Below are positions 9,219 through 16,704 of a stretch of 47,733 nt of DNA, in pieces (positions within the stretch are counted from its first letter, which is position 1; every line of letters begins with the position of its first letter). Both the position numbers and the translations under genes were made by a program. The stretch is taken from the NCBI GenBank assembly GCA_002332615.1, contig DDAL01000008.1, forward strand, positions 466,390-514,122. Reading direction: 5' to 3'. The notes beneath the pieces were generated by a model, which did no database searches, had not been told where the DNA came from, and saw only the letters and a list, made by a program, of their open reading frames with translations. Source of the DNA: Sphingobacteriaceae bacterium UBA2059. GTDB taxonomy: Bacteria; Bacteroidota; Bacteroidia; Sphingobacteriales; Sphingobacteriaceae.

Positions 9219-9395
9219 TTAATTGCCTTTCTTTGGAACCTTGGCGCCTTCTTTTCTAGCTTCAGATAACCCAATTGCAACGGCTTGCTTTTTATCGGTT
9301 ACCTTTTTTCCGGCGCTTGTCTTGAGTTTTCCCTCTTTCATTTCATGCATCACTTCGCCTACTTTTTCCTTAGCTTTTTCTGAATACTTTGCCAT
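9219..9395 (-). CDS. Small DUF6496-type basic protein
   Basis: A 58-aa gene on the minus strand, starting with ATG at 9395-9393 and ending at TAA 9221-9219. The protein begins MAKYSEKAKEKVGEVMHEMK and continues with a GKLKTSAGKKV segment, an AVAIGLSEARKEGAKVPKK block and a Lys-rich end. This matches the short, highly basic family annotated as DUF6496, common in soil bacteria and of unknown function. The plus-strand ORF over the same bases is its shadow. It stands alone, tail to tail with the ROK gene. Recognition is from the repeated basic pattern and the ending; no enzymatic role is implied. Confidence 0.8.
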   Translation of the reverse strand: MAKYSEKAKEKVGEVMHEMKEGKLKTSAGKKVTDKKQAVAIGLSEARKEGAKVPKKGN

Positions 9396-9503
9396 GGCTG
9401 TAAATTTGATCCTCTAATAACTACTTTTTAATCAGTGTTTTGTTTAATAAAAAAGGATAATTTTTATTTACTATTATTGTACCTTAAAATCTTTTTGATT
9501 GAA

Positions 9504-9725
9504 ATGGAAAACATACAAAAGAGTCAGACCGGGAAAAACTTAATTGATAATAATGCAAATAACCCTGCGCATTACAAGTTACTTGTTTTGGGGCTGGCTG
9601 TTATTATGATTGGAGTATTGCTTCGGTTTGCCGCCGATAGCCTTATTCTGGATATGGTATCGAACGTAATGATGTTAGTCGGTTTAGGACTGGGCTTGAA
9701 ATCAGTCTATAATATTCTGCGTTAA
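9504..9725 (+). CDS. Small two-helix membrane protein of unknown function
   Basis: A 73-aa protein, starting at ATG 9504 (MENIQKSQTG). The frame stays open upstream to 9435, but that extension is a hydrophobic run encoded by the AT-rich leader and looks spurious. After a polar N-terminal 30 residues there are two hydrophobic stretches (about 31-47 and 52-69) separated by a short charged turn, so it is probably an inner-membrane protein. I do not recognise a family. It stands alone between the DUF6496 gene (minus strand) and nadE. Real gene status is supported by the start context and the coherent membrane topology only. Confidence 0.6.
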   Translation: MENIQKSQTGKNLIDNNANNPAHYKLLVLGLAVIMIGVLLRFAADSLILDMVSNVMMLVGLGLGLKSVYNILR

Positions 9726-9816
9726 AGCTCTTTCTGGTTAAGGGTCTGTATGCTATTAACAAAAACCAAATGTACGGGCGTATGTTAGGTTTTTACGAAC
9801 TTTAAATACTTCTTTT

Positions 9817-11430
9817 ATGAAAATAGCAGTAGCCCAGCTTAATTACGAGGTGGGTAACATTCAACAGAATACAGCTAAAATTATAGAGGGTATCTCGAAG
9901 GCGAAAGCCGAAGGTGCCGATTTAGTGGTTTTTTCTGAAATGGCCGTTTCGGGGTGTCCCTTGGGTGACCTTTTGCTCCTAAATCAATTTGTTGAGGATT
10001 GCCGGCAGGCAATCAAAGAAATAGCTGCTGCCTGCGAGGATATTGCTTGTATTGTCGGTGCTCCTTTTGTTGACAAATCGGCGGGGGGGAAGAGGCCTTT
10101 CAATTCTGCGTTTCTACTTAAGGATGGCGTCGTTGCCTCTAGAGTTGATAAGAAAAACGTTAGCGATTGCTTTGGCGGCAGCGAATACTTTGAGTCGGCT
10201 ACGGTCGGCCCGCAGGTGATAGAGTTTCGGGAACAGGGTATTTTGCTTACTATAGGCGAAGATTTGTATGATGCGGATCTGGCCGTTGCCGAGGCACCCT
10301 CTTTGGGCAGTAGCCCTGCGTTGATGATAAATATAGCTGCCAGGTCCTTTGATCATAACACGATGCAAACTCGCGTTGAGGAAATGAAGGGGTGGTGTAT
10401 AACAAGCGGTCTGCCATTGATTTTTGTCAATCAGGTAGGCGCGCAAACTGAGTATATTTTTCCGGGGGGCTCGCTTGCGCTCGGTAAAAAAGGCGATAAT
10501 GCAATGCAGCTTGATAGGTTCATTGAAGACATGGCATTTATAGACCTTTCAGGTGGCGACTTTTCTGAAACGGGTACGAATCATCAGCCCTCTAAGATTG
10601 AACTGATCCATGATGCGCTTGTTCTTGGTATCAAGGACTATTTCAATAAATCGGGTTTTAAGAAGGCGATTTTAGGTTTGTCTGGTGGTATAGACTCGGC
10701 TGTGGTATGTGCCCTGGCGGCCAAAGCTTTAGGTGCAGGGAATGTAATGGCTGTTCTGATGCCGTCACAATACTCTACCGATCATTCTGTGAATGATGCC
10801 ATGGGCCTTGTTCGTAATCTTGGCTGCCTGCATGAAACAATCGCCATCAAAGAGGTGGCTGATGCTTACGAGCACATGCTTTCGGGCGTATTTAAAGGCC
10901 TGCCGTTTGATGTTACGGAGGAGAATGTGCAGGCACGTTGCCGCGCAACCTTGTTAATGGCTATGTCTAACAAATTCGGCTATATACTTTTGAATACGTC
11001 CAATAAAAGTGAGTGTGCCGTAGGGTATGGTACCCTTTATGGTGATATGGCTGGAGCATTGGCTGTACTGGGCGATGTGTACAAGACAGAAGTTTATGAG
11101 CTTGCCAGGTTTACTAACCGTGATGGTGAAATTATTCCGGTTAACAGCATAGTGAAGCCTCCTTCTGCAGAGCTTCGTCCGGGACAGAAGGACAGCGATT
11201 CTTTGCCTGAGTATGATATTCTGGACAAAGTGCTTTTTGAAGTAATGGAAAACTTTAGAGACCCTTCAGAGCTTAAGTCTCAAGGCTTTGATGAAGAGCT
11301 GGTTGATAAAATCATGGCAATGTTAAGAAGGGCCGAATTTAAGAGATACCAGTCTCCTCCAATACTAAAAGTATCGTCGCGGGCGTTTGGTACAGGCTGG
11401 CATATGCCTGTGGTTTCGAAATACTTATAG
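9817..11430 (+). CDS. nadE: NAD+ synthetase, two-domain form with a degenerate glutaminase domain
   Basis: Last step of NAD synthesis: amidation of deamido-NAD with ATP. The 537-aa protein has the two-domain plan of glutamine-dependent NadE: an N-terminal nitrilase-type glutaminase (1-260) and a C-terminal synthetase with the P-loop SGGIDS (289-294). The glutaminase domain keeps Glu41 (VVFSEM) and a Lys at 112/113, but the nucleophile position is Gly147 in TIGEDLYD, where the family has Cys (xICEDLW). The Lys-loop is also shortened and lacks the usual LPxYxxFDE form. The enzyme may therefore use free ammonia. The synthetase half looks intact. It sits 9 nt before a peroxidase-like gene. Confidence 0.93.
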   Translation: MKIAVAQLNYEVGNIQQNTAKIIEGISKAKAEGADLVVFSEMAVSGCPLGDLLLLNQFVEDCRQAIKEIAAACEDIACIVGAPFVDKSAGGKRPFNSAFLLKDGVVASRVDKKNVSDCFGGSEYFESATVGPQVIEFREQGILLTIGEDLYDADLAVAEAPSLGSSPALMINIAARSFDHNTMQTRVEEMKGWCITSGLPLIFVNQVGAQTEYIFPGGSLALGKKGDNAMQLDRFIEDMAFIDLSGGDFSETGTNHQPSKIELIHDALVLGIKDYFNKSGFKKAILGLSGGIDSAVVCALAAKALGAGNVMAVLMPSQYSTDHSVNDAMGLVRNLGCLHETIAIKEVADAYEHMLSGVFKGLPFDVTEENVQARCRATLLMAMSNKFGYILLNTSNKSECAVGYGTLYGDMAGALAVLGDVYKTEVYELARFTNRDGEIIPVNSIVKPPSAELRPGQKDSDSLPEYDILDKVLFEVMENFRDPSELKSQGFDEELVDKIMAMLRRAEFKRYQSPPILKVSSRAFGTGWHMPVVSKYL

Positions 11431-11439
11431 AAATATAAA

Positions 11440-11958
11440 ATGAAAATATTAGTGGTTTTTCTTTTGTCTTTTCTGGGCACGCCTCAGAAAAGTGTACATG
11501 ATTTTAAGTTTACCTCTATTGACGGTAAAGAAATCAGCTTGAAAAAATTCCAGGGTAAGAAGATACTGATTGTTAATACTGCTTCTAAATGCGGTTTTAC
11601 TCCTCAGTATGCCGATCTTGAGGAACTTTCTAAGCAGTACAAGAGTAAGCTTGTTGTCATTGGTTTCCCGGCTAATAATTTTGGCGATCAGGAACCTGAG
11701 GGTAACAGCTCAATCAGAGAGTTTTGTCAGGAAAATTATGGTGTGACTTTTCTCATGGCTGAGAAGGTCAGCGTAAAAGGTGCTGACCAGGATCCTTTAT
11801 TTAAGTACTTAACTGCTGCTGAAAATCCGGATTTTAAAGGAGATATAATCTGGAACTTTGAAAAATTCCTTGTCGATGAAAACGGCAAGCTGGTTCGCCG
11901 ATTCAGATCTAACGTTAATCCTATGTCTCAGGAGATAATAAAAGCGATAGCTGAATAA
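11440..11958 (+). CDS. Glutathione peroxidase-family (thioredoxin-fold) peroxidase, probably exported
   Basis: A 172-aa thiol peroxidase of the GPx/BsaA family, which reduces hydroperoxides, usually with thioredoxin as electron donor in bacteria. Seen directly: NTASKCGFTPQY with the peroxidatic Cys51, GFPANNFGDQEP with Gln84, FC with Cys96 as candidate resolving residue, and WNFEKFLVD with Trp138-Asn139, which completes the Cys/Gln/Trp/Asn set. The first 15 residues are hydrophobic and may be a signal peptide, which would put it in the periplasm. It starts 9 nt after nadE and may be co-transcribed. The selenocysteine found in animal enzymes is Cys here. Confidence 0.9.
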   Translation: MKILVVFLLSFLGTPQKSVHDFKFTSIDGKEISLKKFQGKKILIVNTASKCGFTPQYADLEELSKQYKSKLVVIGFPANNFGDQEPEGNSSIREFCQENYGVTFLMAEKVSVKGADQDPLFKYLTAAENPDFKGDIIWNFEKFLVDENGKLVRRFRSNVNPMSQEIIKAIAE

Positions 11959-12019
11959 GAAATTAAGTCTTTATGTATAAATAAGTTATGGTTTTTTTTA
12001 AATAAAAGCATTAAATTAT

Positions 12020-12050
12020 TTTGATAACTTAATCTTCAGTTCTATATTTG
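12020..12050 (+). promoter_or_regulatory. Bacteroidota-type promoter of tRNA-Val
   Basis: TTTG at 12020-12023, 19 nt, then TATATTTG at 12043-12050, a full match to the TAnnTTTG -7 element. Transcription should start a few bases on, about 13-15 nt before the tRNA. Confidence 0.8.
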
Positions 12051-12069
12051 CAGACCCAAAAGGGAATAA

Positions 12070-12144
12070 GGAGGCTTAGCTCAGCTGGTTCAGAGCATCT
12101 GCCTTACAAGCAGAGGGTCACTGGTTCGAATCCAGTAGCCTCCA
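12070..12144 (+). tRNA. tRNA-Val (anticodon TAC)
   Basis: Cloverleaf folds by eye: acceptor GGAGGCT (12070-12076) with AGCCTCC (12137-12143), D arm around GCTCAGCTGG, anticodon stem TCTGC/GCAGA with loop CTTACAA giving anticodon TAC (12105-12107), and a T arm with GGTTCGAATCC. The discriminator is A12144. The next bases are CA, so the 3' CCA is not fully encoded and must be added after transcription. The gene has its own promoter and terminator. Confidence 0.96.
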
Positions 12145-12145
12145 C

Positions 12146-12177
12146 AAAAAGACAAGCTCGCAGAGCTTGTCTTTTTT
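12146..12177 (+). terminator. Terminator after tRNA-Val
   Basis: GACAAGCTC (12151-12159) pairs perfectly with GAGCTTGTC (12163-12171) over a 3-nt loop; the A-run before it extends the pairing with the six T that follow. Confidence 0.9.
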
Positions 12178-12288
12178 CGTTTATGTGATCCTTTCTTCCT
12201 TACCTTGTCTTCATGTGCCGGATAATGGAATCCTGTTAGGATAGGATCTGGCATAGTTTTAGCTTCTTATGCTTAAATCAATCAATCT

Positions 12289-12873
12289 ATGGAAGCATCT
12301 AAAAGTTCACCGATGGAAGTAAAGAGAGAATTTCCTGTAAGCAGGGAAAGATTATACAGAGCATGGGTTCAGGCTGAAGATCTCAAGCAGTGGTGGAATC
12401 CTGTGTATGGCAAGCTTGTGGATGTGGATAACGATATACGCAAAGGAGGCACTGTGAGGTATTCATTCGGTTCTGAGAATGGCAAGCCTGTTGTCGTTAT
12501 ATCAGGAGAGTATAGTGAAGTGCAGGAGGGACGCGGTCTTGTGTATACATGGAACTGGGAAACGCAGGATGAGTCTCTCGCTTCTGGAAGCTATGAGCTT
12601 GCTGTAAGCTTTGAAGGCGAGGGTGAGCACAGCACGCTTAAGGTAGTTCAAAAAAGCAATGACGATCAGGAAGGTGTTTTTCCCCATAGAGAGGGCTGGG
12701 AGAATGCGCTGGATGACCTTTTCTCCTTTTTGACGGCTAATTCACAAACGGACGACCATCAGGTGGAAGAAGAACACCGAACAAGCGCAGAGTCTCAGGA
12801 AGGAGCTAAATCTGGTGATACGGAAGTTGAAGGATACAATGAGTTGCCTGAACAACAGAATGTGGGCGGTTAA
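12289..12873 (+). CDS. SRPBCC/AHSA1-type (START-fold) protein with acidic tail
   Basis: A 194-aa protein. Residues about 8-148 fit the activator of Hsp90 ATPase homologue 1-like fold: VKREFPVSRERLYRAWVQAEDLKQWW at the start (shown in part: ERLYRAW, LKQWWNP), a central GGTVRYSFGSENG turn, and the closing HREGWENALDDLFSFL. Bacterial members bind small hydrophobic ligands; the ligand is unknown. After residue 150 comes an unusual Glu/Asp/Gln-rich tail of about 45 residues that is probably disordered. It stands alone between tRNA-Val and a LacI-type regulator, and a weak hairpin lies after it. Confidence 0.85.
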   Translation: MEASKSSPMEVKREFPVSRERLYRAWVQAEDLKQWWNPVYGKLVDVDNDIRKGGTVRYSFGSENGKPVVVISGEYSEVQEGRGLVYTWNWETQDESLASGSYELAVSFEGEGEHSTLKVVQKSNDDQEGVFPHREGWENALDDLFSFLTANSQTDDHQVEEEHRTSAESQEGAKSGDTEVEGYNELPEQQNVGG

Positions 12874-12888
12874 TTAGTGTGTTCTTAC

Positions 12889-12916
12889 AAAAGAGGGTAC
12901 GCCACCCTCATCTTTT
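12889..12916 (+). terminator. Weak terminator-like hairpin after the AHSA1 gene
   Basis: GAGGGT (12893-12898) pairs with ACCCTC (12904-12909) over a 5-nt loop, with an A-run before and ATCTTTTC after. The T tract is broken, so termination is uncertain. Confidence 0.5.
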
Positions 12917-13095
12917 CATTCTGAAGGGTCCTGTTGTAGCTTAAATCAGACTAATGCACTCTGTTTAAGTCATATCAGGCGGAGAGCGTTATGCCTCTTA
13001 CGATTTTTATAAATTCTTAAGTGAAGTATTTGTCATTCTTTACCAATATATCTTAACTCTTTGTAGTTTTACATGGTGTATTAAAGAACGATAAA

Positions 13096-14127
13096 TTGGT
13101 AAGAATTAAAGATATAGCAGCGAAGGCGGGCGTTTCTACGGGTACTGTTGACAGGGTAATACATAACAGAGGCCGGGTAGCGCCGGATGTAAAGCTGCGA
13201 GTGCTCGAAATTGTAAAAGAACTTAATTATGTTCCGAACTATAGCGCTCGCGCTCTTGCTGTAAACCGTATATACAAAGTAGCTGTTTTAATACCTGTTC
13301 ATACGAACGACGAGTACTGGTATGATTTGAAAGCAGGAATTGATAATGCTGCAAAAGATCTGAAACAATATGGGATGCAAGTTCAGTACTACCAGTTTGA
13401 TTCGGAAGACGCGAATACTTTCATCGAGCGTGCCAGACAACTTACTTCGGCTGATCCAGACGGTATATTGCTTACGCCTGTATTTCAGCGGGAGGTTGCC
13501 ACCTTCATCAACGAGTGGACCTCATTGGGTATCCCTTATGTTTTTATTAATACACAGATCAAAGACGCTGAACCACTCTGTTTTATCGGTCAGGATTTGT
13601 ACCAAAGTGGTTTACTTGCTGCTAAGCTTTTTCATTACGGCCTGCCTGATCCCTGTGTTATACTCATTGTACATATCGATGATATCCCATCTAACTCTGC
13701 TCATATTATAAAGAAGGAGAAAGGGTTTCGCAGCTACTTCCGTAAGAATAATCTTGAAGATAAGTATACTATAAGAAAGATAGAGCTTCAGCGTAGCGAC
13801 TACCTGGCTTTTGTTAAACAACTTGATCATGCACTGGAGGAAAACTCGGAGCTAAAAGGCATTTATGTAAGCACATCTAAAAGTTATTATATAAGCGAGT
13901 ATCTGCAACAGAAGGGCCGCAATGATATACGAATCATCGGGTACGATCTTATTCCAAAGAATACAGCGCTCCTTAAAAAGGGGTTAATATCTTTTGTAAT
14001 CAACCAGCATCCCTACGGTCAGGGTAATACCGGTGTACAAAGTTTAGCAGATTACCTGATCTTTAAAAAGCAAGTTAAGCCGGTAAACTATATGCCGCTT
14101 GAAATTTTTACTAAGGAAAACCTTTAG
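13096..14127 (+). CDS. LacI family transcriptional regulator
   Basis: A 343-aa DNA-binding repressor/activator. Residues 2-50 form the LacI helix-turn-helix and hinge (RIKDIAAKAGVSTGTVDRVI then NYVPNYSARAL), and the rest is a periplasmic-binding-protein-like sugar domain of the type-1 fold. The frame begins at TTG 13096; the only nearby ATG (13073) is out of frame, and LacI proteins start a few residues before IKDIA, so the TTG start fits. The divergence from a sugar gene cluster is absent; instead the NagB/PIG-L gene follows 567 nt downstream in the same direction, with a perfect palindrome over its promoter. That link is inference. Confidence 0.92.
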   Translation: MVRIKDIAAKAGVSTGTVDRVIHNRGRVAPDVKLRVLEIVKELNYVPNYSARALAVNRIYKVAVLIPVHTNDEYWYDLKAGIDNAAKDLKQYGMQVQYYQFDSEDANTFIERARQLTSADPDGILLTPVFQREVATFINEWTSLGIPYVFINTQIKDAEPLCFIGQDLYQSGLLAAKLFHYGLPDPCVILIVHIDDIPSNSAHIIKKEKGFRSYFRKNNLEDKYTIRKIELQRSDYLAFVKQLDHALEENSELKGIYVSTSKSYYISEYLQQKGRNDIRIIGYDLIPKNTALLKKGLISFVINQHPYGQGNTGVQSLADYLIFKKQVKPVNYMPLEIFTKENL

Positions 14128-14590
14128 CGCTGTATAGTATTACAGCAACGATAACGCTTACTAACCTCGAGTGAGCAATGAAAAAGAATCCGGCATAAGG
14201 CACTTGGTGAGCCACTGGCAGGGCTTTCATTCTTTCAGTAAGCTAATACTGCAATAATCTGTCCTTTTAAAAATAACGTATTTATTCCGCATGAACAGAT
14301 ACGTTTGAAGAATAGAAGGCTTCTTTATTGTAAGTAATTAGACATCGGTCACAATTAAAATAGTAACCACTGCGAAAGGCTTGTACAGTTCAAATCATGC
14401 TATAACATTTGGTTTCTTCAAGCTCTTCCTGTAGCTACTTGATTGCTCTGAAAGTCTGAGGGACTGAAGCCTGAGGCTAGGTTTGATTACTTGAATTTTC
14501 AACAAGTTACAACGTCGCATTGGGTATGCAAGCTGCGATTTAAAGCTATCATGGTTACTTAAGTAGTTGCGTGCTCGGGCACACATACGC
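14128..14590. other. Intergenic region before the NagB/PIG-L gene
   Basis: About 460 nt with no convincing ORF; the short minus-strand frame at 14395-14604 is low complexity in origin and lacks a start context. One imperfectly placed inverted repeat is visible: AACGTAT (14275-14281) with ATACGTT (14299-14305), 17 nt apart. The last 100 nt before the gene hold the promoter described separately. Confidence 0.5.
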
Positions 14591-14654
14591 TTTGTTTCTA
14601 TCAAATAAAGGCTTATATTTGATGCTTAACCAGTCTATGCGTGGCTATACACGC
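14591..14654 (+). promoter_or_regulatory. Promoter, overlapping operator-like palindrome and leader hairpin of the NagB/PIG-L gene
   Basis: TTTG (14591-14594), 19 nt, TATATTTG (14614-14621) form a full Bacteroidota promoter. A perfect 8-bp inverted repeat, ATCAAATA (14600-14607) and TATTTGAT (14616-14623) with an 8-nt centre, covers the spacer and the -7 element, exactly where a repressor would block polymerase. In the predicted leader, GCGTG (14639-14643) pairs with CACGC (14650-14654). The promoter is seen directly; the operator role is inference, with the upstream LacI-type protein the closest candidate. Confidence 0.7.
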
Positions 14655-14694
14655 AAGTGTGACTTTTATATGAAACACCTGAAAGTTTAAATAT

Positions 14695-16617
14695 ATGTCT
14701 CAAAGATTAAATTTATTAGAAGAAACCCGTTACGAGAAGTTGCCTGTAAGAGTCTATCCTGATTCTACTGCGGCATCAGTAGCAGTGGCTCAACGAATTG
14801 CTCAACTTATTCAGAGCAAGGCTGAAAAAGGCGAACAAGCAGTTTTAGGTCTTGCCACCGGCGCAAGTCCTTTAAAAGTTTACAACGAGTTAATCCGCAT
14901 GCACAAAGAAGAAGGATTAAGCTTTAAAAACGTTGTAACTTTCAATCTTGACGAGTATTATCCTATGCAACCTGATTCAAAGCAGAGTTACGTAGCTTTT
15001 ATGAAGGATCGCTTGTTTAATCATATCGATATAGATATGAACAATGTGCATATACCCGATGGTACACTTTTTCAGCAAGACATTACCGATTACTGTATAG
15101 AGTATGAAAGAAAGATCAGCTCCTATGGTGGGTTAGACCTTCAGCTTTTAGGTATCGGCCGTACAGGTCACATAGGTTTTAATGAACCCGGTTCTGCGCC
15201 TAACTCGGGAACACGACTGGTTACTTTGGATGATCTTACACGAAGAGACGCAGCCTTTGATTTTGGAGGAAAAGAAAACGTACCTACTAAAGCTATCACT
15301 ATGGGCGTTGGTACAATCTTTAAAGCCAGGGAAATTATTTTGCTTGCCTGGAGCCAAAAGAAAGCAGGGATTATTAAGAAAGCGGTCGAAGGAGAAATTT
15401 CCTCAGATGTACCTGCTACCTATCTTCAATTATCAGATAACGTTGAGTTTGTAATCGATCGGGATGCAGCTTCAGAGCTTACCCGATTTGATACTCCCTG
15501 GCTTGTAAAAGATTGCAACTGGGATGCTAAGATGATAAAGAAGGCCGTTATCTGGCTCTCAAAAACGTTAGACAAACCCGTTCTTAAACTAACTGAAGAA
15601 GACTATAATAACCACGGAATGGCGCAGCTTGCCGTTACCAGAGGCCCTGTATACGACATAAACATTAAGATATTTAACGAAATACAGCATACTATAACAG
15701 GATGGCCAGGCGGGAAGCCGGGAGCCGATGACAGTCAGCGTCCTGAGAGAGCCGAACCATCAAAGAAGAGAAGTATTGTATTTTCGCCGCATCCTGATGA
15801 TGATGTTATTTCTATGGGAGGAACTTTTATCCGCCTGGCAGATCAGGGGCATGAGGTACACGTTGCTTACCAGACCTCGGGCAACACCGCCGTATGGGAT
15901 GAAGAAGTACTTAGATATGCAGAGTTCGCCATAGACTTTGGAAAAGCTCAGGGCCAGTCCACCGAAAGCTGGGAAACTTTATATGACAATATGAGGAACT
16001 TCATATCTGTTAAAAAGCCCAATCAGCCCGATACAGAAGAAATCAGAACCCTTAAGGGACTTATCAGAAAAGGGGAAGCGATAGCCGGAGCACGATTTGT
16101 AGGCCTGCCCGATGAAAATATACACTTCATGGATCTTCCTTTTTACGATCGGATGAAGGTGGCCAAGAGCGTAAGCTTTGAAGATGATATTTTAAAAACC
16201 ATGGAGCTGCTTAATAATATTAAACCTCATCAGGTATTTGCAGCAGGCGATTTTGCTGACCCTCATGGAACCCATAAAGTATGTTTTGACATTATTCATC
16301 AGGCACTTTTACGTTTAAAAGAAACTGAAGAATGGGTAAAGGACTGCTGGTTGTGGCTTTACAGAGGTGCATGGCATGAGTTTGAAATACACGAAATAGA
16401 AATGGCCGTGCCTCTGTCTCCTCAGGAAGTAATGAGAAAACGCCTTGCAATATTCAAGCACCAGTCGCAAAAAGACCTTGCTGTATTCCCTGGTGATGAT
16501 GCACGCGAATTCTGGGTAAGAGCAGAGGACAGGAACCGGGATACTGCCATAGCTTACGACAAGCTTGGTATGGCAGAATATGCCGCTATTGAAGCCTTTG
16601 TAAGGTTCCACTACTAA
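14695..16617 (+). CDS. nagB: Glucosamine-6-phosphate deaminase fused to a PIG-L/LmbE deacetylase domain
   Basis: A 640-aa two-domain protein. Residues about 15-270 are NagB-like, converting GlcN-6-P to Fru-6-P and ammonia: FNLDEYY with Asp86, and GIGRTGHIGFNEPG with His159 and Glu164. The Asp that precedes the catalytic His in E. coli (Asp141 of GNDGH) is Thr157 here. Residues about 355-600 are a PIG-L zinc deacetylase, with HPDDDVISMGG (His366, Asp368, Asp369) and ADPHGTH (His524, His527) as metal ligands. Together they could deacetylate an N-acetylated sugar and then deaminate it. Fusions of this type are known in Bacteroidota; the deacetylase substrate is inference. It has its own promoter and a terminator-like hairpin behind it. 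Confidence 0.9.
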   Translation: MSQRLNLLEETRYEKLPVRVYPDSTAASVAVAQRIAQLIQSKAEKGEQAVLGLATGASPLKVYNELIRMHKEEGLSFKNVVTFNLDEYYPMQPDSKQSYVAFMKDRLFNHIDIDMNNVHIPDGTLFQQDITDYCIEYERKISSYGGLDLQLLGIGRTGHIGFNEPGSAPNSGTRLVTLDDLTRRDAAFDFGGKENVPTKAITMGVGTIFKAREIILLAWSQKKAGIIKKAVEGEISSDVPATYLQLSDNVEFVIDRDAASELTRFDTPWLVKDCNWDAKMIKKAVIWLSKTLDKPVLKLTEEDYNNHGMAQLAVTRGPVYDINIKIFNEIQHTITGWPGGKPGADDSQRPERAEPSKKRSIVFSPHPDDDVISMGGTFIRLADQGHEVHVAYQTSGNTAVWDEEVLRYAEFAIDFGKAQGQSTESWETLYDNMRNFISVKKPNQPDTEEIRTLKGLIRKGEAIAGARFVGLPDENIHFMDLPFYDRMKVAKSVSFEDDILKTMELLNNIKPHQVFAAGDFADPHGTHKVCFDIIHQALLRLKETEEWVKDCWLWLYRGAWHEFEIHEIEMAVPLSPQEVMRKRLAIFKHQSQKDLAVFPGDDAREFWVRAEDRNRDTAIAYDKLGMAEYAAIEAFVRFHY

Positions 16618-16628
16618 CAATTAAATCG

Positions 16629-16668
16629 CAAAGCTTATGCAATTACTGCATAAGCTTTGTTTATATTA
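16629..16668 (+). terminator. Terminator-like hairpin after the NagB/PIG-L gene
   Basis: A 13-bp perfect stem (16629-16641 with 16647-16659) over a 5-nt loop, followed by TTTATATT. The stem is strong but AT-rich in part and the T tract is interrupted; some read-through into the next operon is possible. Confidence 0.7.
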
Positions 16669-16704
16669 AGGGTTTTTTACCGCCTTTTCTAATCAATTTA
16701 ATAA

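Noticed and set aside
9223..9417. Plus-strand ORF of 64 codons (Phe/Ser-rich)
   Set aside because: Antisense of the 58-aa DUF6496-type gene on the minus strand, which has the recognisable protein.
14395..14604. Minus-strand ORF of 69 codons before the NagB/PIG-L gene
   Set aside because: No ribosome site, no family features, and its 5' part covers the promoter of the next gene.
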